A DNA stretch of 64,000 bases from Gracilaria gracilis (GCA_030374805.1 JARGSG010000011.1:558001-622000), one strand, 5' to 3'. Numbered from the stretch's first letter, positions 53,099 through 63,018 are shown. The notes: a model not told the origin generated them from the letters alone. Program-made: numbers and translations.

Positions 53099-53800
53099 TC
53101 AGTTGCTGAGCGCCAGCTGCACGACGTACTCTTCGATCTGGGCGTAGCGTTCGGCGCTGACAAAGAGGTTGTAGTCCAGCAGTGTGAGCATCTGGCGTTC
53201 CAGCATGTTCATCTCGCAGGTGGAGGCGACGCCGGCAACGGTGGCGTAATGAGCGTTGGTGTACGAGACGTCGTCATGAAACTTGGCAGCCAGCACCAAC
53301 GCCGTACACACGAGGCGGTGCACGTTGTAGTGATTGACCGAAAGCTTTTGTCGACGGTCAATGCGCAGCAGGTAAACCAACGCCAGCGGCACGCACTGCT
53401 TGCTACAGTGGTTGAACTGCAGCAGACGGCGGCAATAGTAGCTCATGGTGAAGCTAGTCTGCCTGGTAGGGCAGAAGAAGAACGCCAGCGGGTGCGAGCA
53501 CGGCGGCAGCGTACAGAGCGGCGCGTTGTTGCACACGTCACTCACAATGCTCGCAAACGTATCGGCCAGCCGCAGCATGTGCAGCGCCTCCACCGAGACG
53601 GCGGGCGCGCGCAGCAGCGCGGCCGCCGACGCGGACATGACGCACGTGGGCGAGCCGTCAGCCGCCGACGACACGCACGGCGGCGCCAGCTGCTGCAGCG
53701 GCAGCGACCGCAGCGCCGCTGCCGTGGGCGGCTTCGCGCGCGCTCCCGGCGGCAGGCGCTGCTGCCGCTGCTGCTGCGCGCCCACGCGATCGCGCTCCAT
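53099..53800 (-). CDS. PHO80-like (P/U-type) cyclin
   Basis: The 233-residue protein has an Ala/Gln-rich N-terminus of about 70 residues. The Pho80-type cyclin box follows (about 105-225): the FTMSYYCRRLLQFNHCSKQC entry helix, VPLALVYLLRIDRR, the family-specific NVHRLVCTALVLAAKFHDD, YTNAHYATVAGV and the MNMLERQMLTLLDYNLFV helix. Such cyclins activate a Pho85/CDK-like kinase, for example in phosphate, glycogen or cell-polarity control. Start at 53800. It shares a divergent GC-rich promoter with the polyQ gene. Confidence 0.88.
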   Translation of the reverse strand: MERDRVGAQQQRQQRLPPGARAKPPTAAALRSLPLQQLAPPCVSSAADGSPTCVMSASAAALLRAPAVSVEALHMLRLADTFASIVSDVCNNAPLCTLPPCSHPLAFFFCPTRQTSFTMSYYCRRLLQFNHCSKQCVPLALVYLLRIDRRQKLSVNHYNVHRLVCTALVLAAKFHDDVSYTNAHYATVAGVASTCEMNMLERQMLTLLDYNLFVSAERYAQIEEYVVQLALSN

Positions 53801-53825
53801 CTCGGCTGTGCGCGGCGGCGGCTAC

Positions 53826-53915
53826 GGCGGCGGCGGTTTCGGCGGCGGCGGTTTCGGCGGCGGCGGTTTCGGCGGCGGCGGTTTCGGCGGCGGCGGTTTC
53901 GGCGGCGGCGGTTTC
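53826..53915 (+). repeat. 15-bp minisatellite GGCGGCGGCGGTTTC, six units
   Basis: Six near-perfect head-to-tail units end at 53840, 53855, 53870, 53885, 53900 and 53915, followed by pure (GGC)n. It lies 25 bp upstream of the cyclin ATG on the opposite strand. Confidence 0.9.
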
Positions 53916-54041
53916 GGCGGCGGCGGCGGCGGCGGCGGCGCGGCGGCGGCGGCGGCGGCAGCGGCGGCGGCGGGAAGGAGGCGGCGGATGCGGGACGCGG
54001 GACGCGGGATGCGGGCGGCGGGTGCGGCGGGTGCGGCGTGC

Positions 54042-54049
54042 TATATAAA
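54042..54049 (+). promoter_or_regulatory. TATA box candidate (TATATAAA)
   Basis: TATATAAAG stands in a very GC-rich context between the divergent cyclin and polyQ genes. It points toward the plus gene, whose ATG is 630 bp downstream. Confidence 0.55.
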
Positions 54050-54309
54050 GTTTACGCGCTCGGGCGCTCGGGCGCGCGCGCGCTGCGGCGCCACAACGCT
54101 GCTGCGTGCCCGTTGGCGGCGCGGCGGCGGGCGCGGGTGTGCGCGACGGTGTGTGCTGCGCGTCCGTCACGCGGCGCGCGCCACGCCGCTACGCGCGCTG
54201 GCTGAGCGCGAGTGCGAGCGCGAGCGCGCGCGCGCCGTTCGGCTTACAAACGCGCCGCGTGGCTCAGCCTCAGCTGCCTTCAATTGCAAACGTGTCGCGC
54301 CCTTTTTGG

Positions 54310-54665
54310 CGCCAACCCCCGCCCCCCCCTCTCTGGTCCCCCCACCGTCCCCCCCTTGTTTGTCCGCCCTCCTCGCTTCCCCTCCCTCCTCCCCCCTCCT
54401 CCCCCTTCATCCCCCTCCTCCCCCCTCCTCCCCCTCCTCCTCCTCCCCTCCCCTCCCCCGCCTGCCCCTCCCCCTTCGCCGCCTGCCCCCCTCCTCCATC
54501 CCCCTTCCCCCCGCCTGCCCCCCTCCCTCCGCCTCCCGCTTCCCCCGCTCGCCCCCTCCCCCCCCGCCTCCCCCCTGCGCCCACCGGGCCCCCTCCCTCC
54601 GCCGCCACCGTCCTCCCGCCGCCACCCCCCATCCGCTCCCCGCCGCCATCCCATCCGCCTCCCGC
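54310..54665 (+). repeat. C/T-rich low-complexity leader
   Basis: About 350 bp of CCCCCTCC-type sequence lie directly upstream of ATG 54676. It is probably the 5' UTR or core promoter of the polyQ gene. Long open frames on both strands here are artefacts of composition. Confidence 0.65.
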
Positions 54666-54675
54666 CGCGCCCGCC

Positions 54676-54987
54676 ATGGCCGTGCACGCCGCGCCCGAGT
54701 CGCCGTCGCGCCTCGCCGCCGCGCTGCAGAGCGCGCGCACGGAGAGCAGCTGCCTGCACCAGCTCATGCAGCTGGGCGCGCACTCCACCGTGTCCAACGC
54801 GCAGCAGTGCAGCCTCTCGCAGGCGCGCCTGAGCTCGCAGCGCGCGCAGCACGCCTTCGAGCTCGCCGACCTCAAGCTGGCGCACGCGCGCCGCGTGCGC
54901 GCGCTGCAACGCACGCTGCACCAGCTTCGCCACACGCTGGCCGCGCAGCAACAGCATCAACAGCAACAGCAACAGCAACAGCAACAA

Positions 54988-55035
<48 letters not shown>

Positions 55036-55524
55036 CAACAGCAGCAACGGCGGCAGGAATGTGAGGCGGCGGCGTACCAGCACGCGGCGCGCTTGTTGTC
55101 GCCCGCGCCGCTGGCGCCGTCGGAGTGCGCGTCCGAGTCGCGCAGCAGGAATACTGATACGCTGCCTTTCGATCATCACAGCACGCTTACCAACATCGCC
55201 TCGCTTCACCAACGGCTCAACTCGGACGAGGAGCTGCAATCGACGCCCACACCGCCTTTGCTTTCGCCCGCCGAGTGTGCGCCCACTGCTGCTGCTGCTG
55301 TTGCTGCTGTTGCTGCGTGCGCTAAAGCGAGCACCGCCACCAGTGCTACTTCGAGCGCGGCCGCCGCCAAGCGCGTGGTTCGCGACGTCAAGCAGACGGC
55401 GCCGCACAAGCGGAAGCGCTCCGCGCGCGGGGCGCGTCGCAAACAAGTGGTGGCTACGCGCACGGATGGTGTGACGACTAGAGGCACTCGTAGAATAGCG
55501 CGTACCTCGCCGCGATTCAAGTGA
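54676..55524 (+). CDS. PolyQ coiled-coil protein, nuclear-type, unassigned
   Basis: The 282-residue protein starts at ATG 54676 in a good context (CCCGCCATGG). Residues about 1-85 are helical with heptads (LAAALQSARTES, LSSQRAQHAFELADLKLAHARR). A tract of about 30 glutamines follows (about 92-125). The C-terminus is rich in Ala/Thr and basic (KRKRSARGARRK), a likely nuclear signal. No domain was recognised. A chromatin or transcription role is only a guess. The RNase T2-like gene converges on it, 124 bp away. Confidence 0.6.
54946..55048 (+). repeat. (CAG/CAA)n trinucleotide tract
   Basis: It is a glutamine-coding run, about half CAG and half CAA. Confidence 0.9.
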
Positions 55525-55648
55525 CGCAGCTAGAGAGTAGGTGTTGTTTATGTAGATGGTGCGTGCGCGTTTTCGAGCAGTTGAGAATTAGTAGAGCTAT
55601 AGCTGTTGATGAGAGTTAAAAACAAGTGCGTGCTCCATTACGTGATCA

Positions 55649-56650
55649 TCAAGCGTTGATGCGCGTGTACGAGGTTCGGTCGGGCAGTGTGGTGGACCAA
55701 GGCGCTGTTGTGAAAAGGGGCGAAAGCCAACACACAGCCAACATGAACAGCAGCGCCGCCAAAAGCACGCCGCCAATCCAGCTGAGCACGCGGTAAGGCT
55801 TGCGCTGGTCCGACGCTTGTTGTTGCTGTTGGCTGTCGGCACCCTGTGCGGAATCGTCCAGATCATCGCTGCGGCCGTGGCTCCAGTACGGGATGAGAAT
55901 GGGGTGGTAGCGATCGCAGCAGCCGGAATGCGGTTGCGAACATGTGGGCGCGCAGTTGATGGTGTCGAATCGCGTCTTGTGCAGGCACACATGCACGGCG
56001 CTGAGCATCATGTGCGAGCTGTTACTGACGCGCTCACAGCGCATGCGAACGTGATAGCCGCCCGTGGCCTCGTCCAGCGCGCTCTGCACCAGCTCAAAGC
56101 GGTGCGGCTTGTTGGCGCTGGCCACCACGCCGTGCGAGTTGAGCGAGCGCACAAAGTCGTAGCGGCGACTGAGCTCGAGCACCTTCTTGAAGTAGGTGCG
56201 CAGCCCGAGGCCGGAGCACGTGCCGTGCAGCAGCCACTGCGAGCGCCACAGCGCCTGCTCGTCGGCGCGGCGCAGATCCGGCCAGTAGCGGCGCAGCGCG
56301 GGCGCGATGTCGAAGATGGTGGACAGCGAAAATGAGCCGGCGCAGCAGGTGGGCGACGCGGCGAGCTCGTGCGACGTGGGCCACAACCCGCCCACCACGA
56401 ACGCCGGCGGCGGGTACTGGCAGATGGGCGCGCGCGACGACAGCAGCCAGCACGACGAGAACGGCCACTGCAGCGCCAGCACGTACATGTCGAAGATGGC
56501 GCGCGGCGGCGGCTCTGTCGTGCGGTTGGACGCGCACACGCGCTCGCCGCGCGGCTCCGCCCACGCGGCGGCGGCGCTCGCGCTCGCGCTCGCGCTCGCG
56601 CTCGCGTACGCGCACGCGAGCAGCACGGCGAGCGGCGACGCGCGACGCAT
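55649..56650 (-). CDS. RNase T2-family protein, membrane anchored, catalytic residues lost
   Basis: The 333-residue protein has a signal peptide (MRRASPLAVLLACAYASAS, expanded by an Ala-Ser hexanucleotide repeat). It has RNase T2 landmarks LALQWPFSSCW (58-68), PAFVVGGLWPTS (82-93) and LWRSQWLLHGTCSG (134-147), plus several cysteine pairs, and a C-terminal membrane span (about 288-312). In active enzymes the first site is HGLWP and the second is HEW.KHGTC. Here His is Gly87, His-Glu is Ser137-Gln138, and Lys is Leu141. Only His142 remains. It is therefore probably a secretory-pathway pseudoenzyme or RNA-binding protein rather than a nuclease. The start at 56650 fits the signal peptide. Confidence 0.85.
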   Translation of the reverse strand: MRRASPLAVLLACAYASASASASASAAAAWAEPRGERVCASNRTTEPPPRAIFDMYVLALQWPFSSCWLLSSRAPICQYPPPAFVVGGLWPTSHELAASPTCCAGSFSLSTIFDIAPALRRYWPDLRRADEQALWRSQWLLHGTCSGLGLRTYFKKVLELSRRYDFVRSLNSHGVVASANKPHRFELVQSALDEATGGYHVRMRCERVSNSSHMMLSAVHVCLHKTRFDTINCAPTCSQPHSGCCDRYHPILIPYWSHGRSDDLDDSAQGADSQQQQQASDQRKPYRVLSWIGGVLLAALLFMLAVCWLSPLFTTAPWSTTLPDRTSYTRINA

Positions 56651-56670
56651 AGTGGCGGCAGGAGGAGACA

Positions 56671-56815
56671 GGGGGGGGGGGGGGGAGCCGGCGGCGGGAG
56701 CCGGCGGCGGGCTGAGCGCGTGCGCGCGCGCGCGCTTGCGGAACGTGGCTGGCGCAAAGGCGCCGACTCGGGCGGCGCGCGTGCGCGTGCGCGTGCGCGT
56801 GCGCGTGCGCGTGCG
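56671..56815. repeat. Poly-G and (GTGCGC)n tracts upstream of the RNase T2-like gene
   Basis: A run of 15 G (56671-56685) and about six GTGCGC units (56781-56815) flank a (CG)n patch. They lie in the promoter or 5' UTR. Confidence 0.85.
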
Positions 56816-57032
56816 TTCCTTTATTCGTTGACACGTGTGGCACGCGCCGGCGCGCGCGAAGCGGCGCTCAAAACATACACCCAATCAAGCCGCACATATG
56901 CGCCACGCGCCGGCAGTTTCAACAGTTAGATACAAGTTTACTTTGTACAACACCGGATGGATGCAGAGATGCGAGCTCAACGTTGAGCACTCGCAGCGCC
57001 GCCACATAACGCGCGCGCGCAGCTACCGTCCG

Positions 57033-59009
57033 CTACCACTCACTGTCGCCCTCGCGCCAGCCTGGCGCCGCGTCGCCCGCGTCGCCCGCGTCGCCCGCGT
57101 CGTACAGCCGCCGTTCAAGCGACGCCCCAAAAGCTTCCATGCCGCCCGCCGCCGCCGCCGACCCCAGCCCTCCTTCCATCGATCCCGCCGCCCCTGCCGC
57201 CCCGCGTTCGCCGCTCCACCGGCGCAGCGCGCCGTACGGCGACGCGCTGGGCGGCGACGCGCTGGGCGGCAACGCGCCGGGCGGCGACGCGCCGGGCGGC
57301 GACGCGCCGGGCGGCGAGCAACTCTGCACCAGATCGCACGCCGCTATTCGGTACGCGCTCTCCGCCGCGCTCGCCGCCGCAGCCGATGGCGGTGGCGATT
57401 GTTGTGGCTGCATGCCCGCCGACTCCGATCCGCAGCTGCGCGACGAGGAGCACGACCGTGTCGTCTCCGGTCGCGCGGCGCCCACCGTCTCCCTCACGTC
57501 GTTGAACGACGGCAACCGATGCACCCCGCCCACTGTTCGTGCTTGCGGCACGTATTCTGCGCTCCTGCCCGCTTGCGTGTACCAGTCTTGTTGTGCTTGC
57601 CTGTTCTCTTGTGTGCGCCACCGTTCTTGTGCCGACCAGCGCTCTTGCGCTTGCCGCCGTTCTTGAGTTAGTCGGCCCTCTTGTGGTAGCCGTCTGTCTT
57701 GCGTTTGCCACTTTTCTTGCCCGTTGCCGCTCTGTACTTCTGCCCGGAACGGTTCGTATGCTTCTCGTCGCCCCATCGAAAATCCCAGCGACGACATGCC
57801 CGGTAGATTCGCCATCGGCGCAGCTGCTACCTCATTTGCCGATGCTAGCATTGGTCCCTCCCGCAACGGTTGTAACCTCGGCAGTTCCAACAATACACCC
57901 GATGGTAAGTATGAAAGTGTCGCTGCGTTCCCATCATCTACCGTCGACGTTTGCCATGTGTTGGGTCTTGCGGCCCTTCCACCAGACCCGAGAGCCCTCG
58001 TCACTCGACCGGCTTGCACTGCCCCCATGGGCATCGGCACCGAGCGTTCCCTGAAGAACTTCACCTGCTTTCCAAGATTCACGAGGCTTGATACCGTGTC
58101 GTATCCCTGGATTCTGTCGTTCTTCTTCCTCAGATGCCAGTTGATGTGCGAGACAATGCTCGACTTCCACTTGTACTCTTTCGAGCACCCTTGGAATGGG
58201 CATGCGTAAGGATGATCCCCAGTGTGCAGTCGTTGGTGAATCTTGAGGTTGTGACCTCGCTTGAACGTCTTCTTGCATATCTTACATACGTGTTCGGGGT
58301 TTGGAGGTCTCTCTTTCGGCGGGATACTGAGCATATCGCGAATGGCATGCACCGGTTGCCTTATCGGTGCGTTGTTTCCCCATGGCACAGGTTGATGAAC
58401 CTCTGCTATCCGAGGCTCCCACTCCCGTGCCGGGGGCTCCACGGGCTCCACATGGTGCACTATTTCTCTCAGCGAGTTCACCGGTGCGCACATCATTGTC
58501 GGACTGAAGTTCATTGCTGGCGGTGGTTGGTAAGTGCTGGGCCCCGCGCCCACATTTATCGTGGCTCCATCGTCCTCTAGGGGCAATGACTGCCTGCCGT
58601 AATCCTGATGGTCATTTCCCTCCCGCCCTTGTACTGCACCAGCAGTACTGTACATCGCGAAACCTGAGGCTGGGTAGGGCTGTAGAGAGTCTAGTCCTCC
58701 GCTCTTCTCGGTAAGTGGTTCCTGAGGAAAGAGCTGATTGCTGGCTCCCGGGTTCGAGTCTGGAGCACCGGGTCTGAAGGGTGGCGTAGCGGTATTGGTA
58801 TTGGAGCCGAATCTAGATATCTCCGTGGATGCACCGTCGAACACAGATGAACGATACATGTCTTCGGTTAGCTGGTTGTCTGTGGTGTCAAATAGCAACT
58901 CACTAATAGGGTAGTCTTCACAAGAAAATAAAAGGCTGTCAGACGTAGATAGCTCGTTGTCAAGATCCAAAAGCTTGTCCGGTACATCGACGGTGAGATC
59001 GGCCTCCAT
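57033..59009 (-). CDS. Two-finger C2H2 zinc-finger protein
   Basis: The 658-residue protein counts from ATG 59009 (MEADLTVDVPDKLLDL). The frame is open to 59093 with a second ATG. Two adjacent C2H2 fingers lie at about 239-295: HVCKICKKTF...HQRLH (C-x2-C-x12-H-x3-H) and YACPFQGCSKEY...HINWH (C-x4-C-x12-H-x3-H), joined by the TGDHPY linker. The N-terminal half is acidic, a candidate activation region. The C-terminal half carries imperfect QERWSAQERW-type and SPPGA repeats. This suits a DNA-binding transcription factor. There is a single exon. The low-complexity C-terminus makes its boundary less sure than the fingers. Confidence 0.82.
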   Translation of the reverse strand: MEADLTVDVPDKLLDLDNELSTSDSLLFSCEDYPISELLFDTTDNQLTEDMYRSSVFDGASTEISRFGSNTNTATPPFRPGAPDSNPGASNQLFPQEPLTEKSGGLDSLQPYPASGFAMYSTAGAVQGREGNDHQDYGRQSLPLEDDGATINVGAGPSTYQPPPAMNFSPTMMCAPVNSLREIVHHVEPVEPPAREWEPRIAEVHQPVPWGNNAPIRQPVHAIRDMLSIPPKERPPNPEHVCKICKKTFKRGHNLKIHQRLHTGDHPYACPFQGCSKEYKWKSSIVSHINWHLRKKNDRIQGYDTVSSLVNLGKQVKFFRERSVPMPMGAVQAGRVTRALGSGGRAARPNTWQTSTVDDGNAATLSYLPSGVLLELPRLQPLREGPMLASANEVAAAPMANLPGMSSLGFSMGRREAYEPFRAEVQSGNGQEKWQTQDRRLPQEGRLTQERRQAQERWSAQERWRTQENRQAQQDWYTQAGRSAEYVPQARTVGGVHRLPSFNDVRETVGAARPETTRSCSSSRSCGSESAGMQPQQSPPPSAAAASAAESAYRIAACDLVQSCSPPGASPPGASPPGALPPSASPPSASPYGALRRWSGERGAAGAAGSMEGGLGSAAAAGGMEAFGASLERRLYDAGDAGDAGDAAPGWREGDSEW

Positions 59010-59474
59010 GATTGCGGTGGGTTTAAGTAGGCAAAAAGGCTCCGGCAATCGGTGAGGTGAGAGCAAACGAAAATAGTAACGCTTTCGCAGCACGAACGCA
59101 ACACTGGTGAAAGTGGATTATCTTAAAGATGGAAAGAGGCCTTTTGCTATGTAAGTGTCAGTATAACGCAAGCAGATGTTTAAAAGCAGGCACGACGCCA
59201 GACAAGTAGTGCTGTAGATTGCAGCGTTAGCCCCCCCGAAAACACGCGCAAACTCGCAGGTTTTGCTGCGCAGGTGAGCTGGATGACTTGCGAGTGAAAG
59301 TGAAAGCGTAACAGCGTAACGAAACGGGTTTGAGGCAGCGCAAGTTTTGGCTGCGATGGTGAGAAGTATCGATTCTTCGCGCTCGTGCGATGGCATGTCT
59401 CGTGCCTCAAGCTTGACGACTTCAACGTCCATGGCTCTGATGAACATCTCTACCATAGTACCATGGGCGCGGGG

Positions 59475-59506
59475 CGATCGTGGAACCCTGCGGGGTTCCA
59501 CGATCG
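59475..59506. repeat. Perfect 14-bp hairpin CGATCGTGGAACCC
   Basis: The arms 59475-59488 and 59493-59506 are exact complements with a TGCG loop. No T-run follows, so it is not a Pol III terminator. Confidence 0.9.
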
Positions 59507-60635
59507 TACCCGACACTATGGACACGACCGCCCTAGCGCGCAAACGCGGTCGTGGCCACACGCGCAAGCGGCTCGAAATTCGGAGCTTGACTTTGAGCGC
59601 GCGTGGCGATGTTTGCTCCAGATGCGGACGTGTTCGTCGGCGGGCGATCGCGCCCGTAAGTTACAGTAATTTGAGTAAAATGGAGCATCTAGCCCTAAGC
59701 AGCCGTGACGAAGCTTTCGTCACGACGCAGCTTCCGAAATGAAAGCTCACAATGCTCTCTCCCGCGCCCCGTTGCGCGCCATTGCACCACTGGGATGGAC
59801 AAGCTTTGGTTTGTGGCTATTTATTGGCAGAGAACCGACAGTCGGGGTGCGCCGAGGTTGGTAGCCTCAGAAAAAACGCGGGATGATAGCCGAGATTCTG
59901 TGGTGTCTATGGAGCTATGTAGACAAGATGTAAAAGGGGGTGGTGCGTTGGGGAGGTCCAGCGAGAGCGCTTGCTATCGCCTACTAGGGTAAAAGACGCA
60001 CTTTGTGCTATTGTATGGCGAAGCATGGGATGAGGTACTTAAATAGTGCTCTGGACGTATGTATTGACTCGCTGGAAGATTGATTGGCGATATGCGTTGC
60101 GCGCACGCAGCGCGCTAGTGACAGAGATGGGTAGGAGCTACACGCCAACCGCTTCCATGGCTGTGCGAATGAGGTACGCACAACAGCGACGCGCATTTGT
60201 TTTCAAATAGGGCAATGAGGAGTCTATGGAAAGCTGTGAAAAAATCGAGTTGAACGGTGGCTAAAAGACCCCGGTGGACCAGGTGAGCCGTTGCTACGGC
60301 GGAAAGTGGCAGACATATGGAAGACGAGCGCGTACACAAAACGGTTTGGATGGTTTCATTCCATGCTGGTGGCACACGTCGAAGCCGGTGTCTCACCGCG
60401 CGCTTGTGGTTAAAGCTTGACGGAGGCACGGAGCCCGTTCTCGAATTGGACACCAGCGGGTCCCGTGGCGCTCCAACATGCCGCGCACTGGAAACACGGT
60501 GGGGCACAGCGCGGGCAACTGAAAGCAACGGACCAGCACCACAGACTGGCGCATTTTCAATCGCAAAAATCTGATCAAGTTTTTTGTTTTTAACGGCCAT
60601 CCTGAGACAAGGATCTATCTAACCGCGGTTGGCGC

Positions 60636-60714
60636 ACGCGTCAACAGTGCGCACGAGTCCGAGTGCGTAGACTTCACGCGTCGGGGGGGCGCACGCGTCG
60701 CGCTGCGCACGCGT
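60636..60714. promoter_or_regulatory. Cluster of four ACGCGT (MCB-like) boxes
   Basis: ACGCGT occurs at 60636, 60676, 60693 and 60709, mostly as CACGCGTC. In fungi this is the MluI cell-cycle box. Its meaning in this organism is inferred. Confidence 0.4.
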
Positions 60715-61090
60715 CGCTGCGCGTGCGGTTGTTGCCCTCACGCCCCTGTTGGCCGGGCCACTGGAAGCGCCAAGCTTTTATTCATGGCGCGAGACGTGGC
60801 GCGTGTTTATGGCGCGCACTGGTGAACGTGCCGAAATGACACTTAACGCACGCCGGCTCGCCCCCCGCCCCCCGGAACTGGCGCGCAGCACCTCCGGGAA
60901 CGCACCGGCGCTCCTTTTCAGCACGGCCGACCTCCACGACGCAGGCGAGCGCGACGATGGTGTGCCGTCAGCGGCGCCAGCGCGTAAGCTAGCGTTGGTA
61001 AGCATCACGTACTTTCCAGAGCGGCGTAAGCGCCATCGCCGCGCCTTTCTTCCATTGCCGCCGCTGCGTTGTCCACCGTCCACCCGCTAT

Positions 61091-61146
61091 CCCGCGCAGG
61101 CTGTCCCGCGCAGGCTGTCCCGCGCAGGCTGTCCCACGCAGGCTGT
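61091..61146. repeat. 14-bp tandem repeat CCCGCGCAGGCTGT, four units
   Basis: Three exact units and one with a single change (CCCACGCAGGCTGT). Confidence 0.9.
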
Positions 61147-61346
61147 CTGCGATGGCACCATTGGCTGCACGGCGAACGAGCATGTGCGACCCGCAACCAT
61201 CAGTCGTTTCTTCTCCTGTAGTGCTGCAGCCACTGCAACCATCATCATCAGCTATTCTGCAAACCATTCATAGCGAACATCGCACGTACGTTTATGTCTC
61301 ACACTAAATATATCCATACAAGCAAATCTGTACGTACATCATAACC

Positions 61347-62743
61347 TCACTCGTCGTCCTCCGCAGTTTCCTTCCACTTTTCTACCGCCGCGATGAACTC
61401 CGCGCAAGCGTCATGTGTTGCAAATCTCAACAGGTAGCACTTGGATGCTCGTTGCTCATACCCTTGGAATCGCACCGAACGCTCGGTGGCTCGATCAAGC
61501 TTCACGTGCTTGAACAGCGGCGTATTCAATATTACCCTCAACACTCCCTCAGAGCGCATCAAAAGTCTAACTCGCTTGTTCTCCTTGTGTTGATTCATTT
61601 TCAGAGCACCCACCCCACACTCTTTCCAGCGCATCTTATCAGATTCGCCTTCCAAACTATACAACTTTGAGCGCATGCGAAACAACGTTTCTTCTTCCTC
61701 TTCACCAGAGCTGACGTGCTGTTCCTTAAACTCATGTGATTGTGCGTCCGAACAAGGTGCAGCCGCCCCGCCAGCATTGAACTTGAAAGCTCCATCAGCC
61801 TTCGCCGCCGTGGCGAAAGATTTGATGTTATTCGCACCAGAACCACCAAAGATGATGGCCGGTTTGGATCCCAGTTTTGTGAACGCGTTGGTGCCATTCA
61901 CCGCCTCGTTGGTACCCACCGAGCTAGGCTTTGACTCAGCGCGCGCAGCAGTCACATTCTCACTCGCTTCTTTTTCGGCGACGTTGTCGGACGGGTGTGA
62001 CGCGCCGGCAGTGGCGCCATTCTGTACGCCACGCTCACTCTCGACGTGTTTGGTTGCTGCCTGTTCCGTTTTCGTTTCGGACGTTGGCGCCTTGTCGACC
62101 TCCTCCGTGGGCGCCTGTTCACCCGCACTCGCGTTCTTTGCCTGCGGCACGGCGGGTGAAACACGCTTGTCACTGTCATCTCCGTCGGCACTGTGGCGCT
62201 CTTCGTGCTGAGCTTTTTCGTCTTTTTTCACGCCGCTTTCAACAGGTGCACTGGCTGTGTTTTCCTCCGATTCTGCCGTTGACTTGCGTTCAACGGCGGG
62301 CGGCTTGTCGGCGGCGGCGCTCTCGGCATCTGCTTTTTGCTTGTCGGGTATTGGCGGCGCTACTTCTTGTGCATTTTCGGCGGCAGTGGTTGGTGGTGTG
62401 GCGGCTTTGACTGTTGTTTGTCTGCGGATGCATCGGCGGTGACGTCCGGCGCGTTTGCAGCAGCGGCGTCTTCAATCTTATCGCTGGACGCAGACTCGGA
62501 TACAGGCGGGGATGCGGCGGTGGCGGGCGCTTTCGGCAGCTGTAGCGATGCAAAGGGGTTCGCTTTGGCGGCGGATGTTTGAGCAGGCTGTGCGGGCACG
62601 GTGCGACGAACCTTCAAGATGCGGCGTTTGGCAAGCACGTCCGGCGCGGCTCGCTCGAAATGGGAGGGGTTTTCGGGTGCGGATTCGTCGTTGGCGGCGT
62701 CGACGTCGTCGCGCCCGAGCTGCTTCTCCGCGGCTCGCTTCAT
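61347..62743 (-). CDS. NUP50/RanBP-like protein with RanBP1 domain, frame break inside
   Basis: Two minus frames form one gene. The N-terminal frame (62743-62360) starts MKRAAEKQLGRDD, then VLAKRRILKVRR and NPFASLQL, resembling the N-terminus of NUP50. The second frame is open from about 62472 to 61347. It encodes an acidic Ala/Glu/Thr-rich linker and a C-terminal RanBP1 domain (about the last 115 residues: LFRMRSKLYSLEGE, WKECGVGALKM, VRLLMRSEGVLRVILN, CYLLRFATHDACAEF). A +1 or -1 shift, or a small unseen intron, is needed within 62360-62472. NUP50-type proteins bind Ran-GTP and importins at the nuclear pore. Confidence 0.78.
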
Positions 62744-63018
62744 GGTGCGTGGCGGTTGGCGATGGGGCTAATGTGGCGTACGATATGTATGCGCGCGCGC
62801 GTGGCTCTTTGGTGGCGGGCGGGCTTTTCGGTTGGGGATGGGAAGGTGGGCGTCGCGAAGCGCGACGATTTTTTGACGGCGTATGGATACAGTAGGCTAT
62901 CTACGAGATAGCCGTGCGCCGCTTGGCAGTTTCAGCTGGGTTGCATCCAATTTGCGCGGATTGCGATCAAATTTACAATAAAATCTGTGGGAAAGAGCGC
63001 GAAGTGCAACGTTCTATC
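62744..63018. promoter_or_regulatory. Divergent spacer, NUP50-like gene / tRNA-Ala
   Basis: It contains a small inverted repeat GGCTATCTACGAGATAGCC near 62893. Nothing else was seen. Confidence 0.4.

Larger units (their letters stand above)
59010..61346. other. Long gap with regulatory-looking motifs, no recognised gene
   Basis: It contains a perfect hairpin (59475-59506), four ACGCGT boxes (60636-60714) and a 14-bp tandem repeat (61091-61146). Open frames up to 174 aa (60749-61273 plus) have no known domain. Upstream control of the C2H2 gene lies at its left end. Confidence 0.45.

Noticed and set aside
53445..55064. 539-residue Gly/Phe- and Pro-rich plus-strand open frame
   Set aside because: It spans the 15-bp minisatellite, the TATA region and the C/T-rich leader, and is antisense to the cyclin gene. 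The GGGGF and proline runs come from the repeats.
54280..55446. 388-residue minus-strand frame with poly-Leu
   Set aside because: It is the complement of the CAG tract and the C/T-rich leader, a shadow of the polyQ gene.
56008..56757. Arg/Ala-rich frames antisense or alternative to the RNase T2-like gene
   Set aside because: They are composition artefacts in very GC-rich DNA. The signal peptide and T2 motifs fix the true frame.
61675..62211. 178-residue plus-strand frame
   Set aside because: It is a shadow of the NUP50-like gene.
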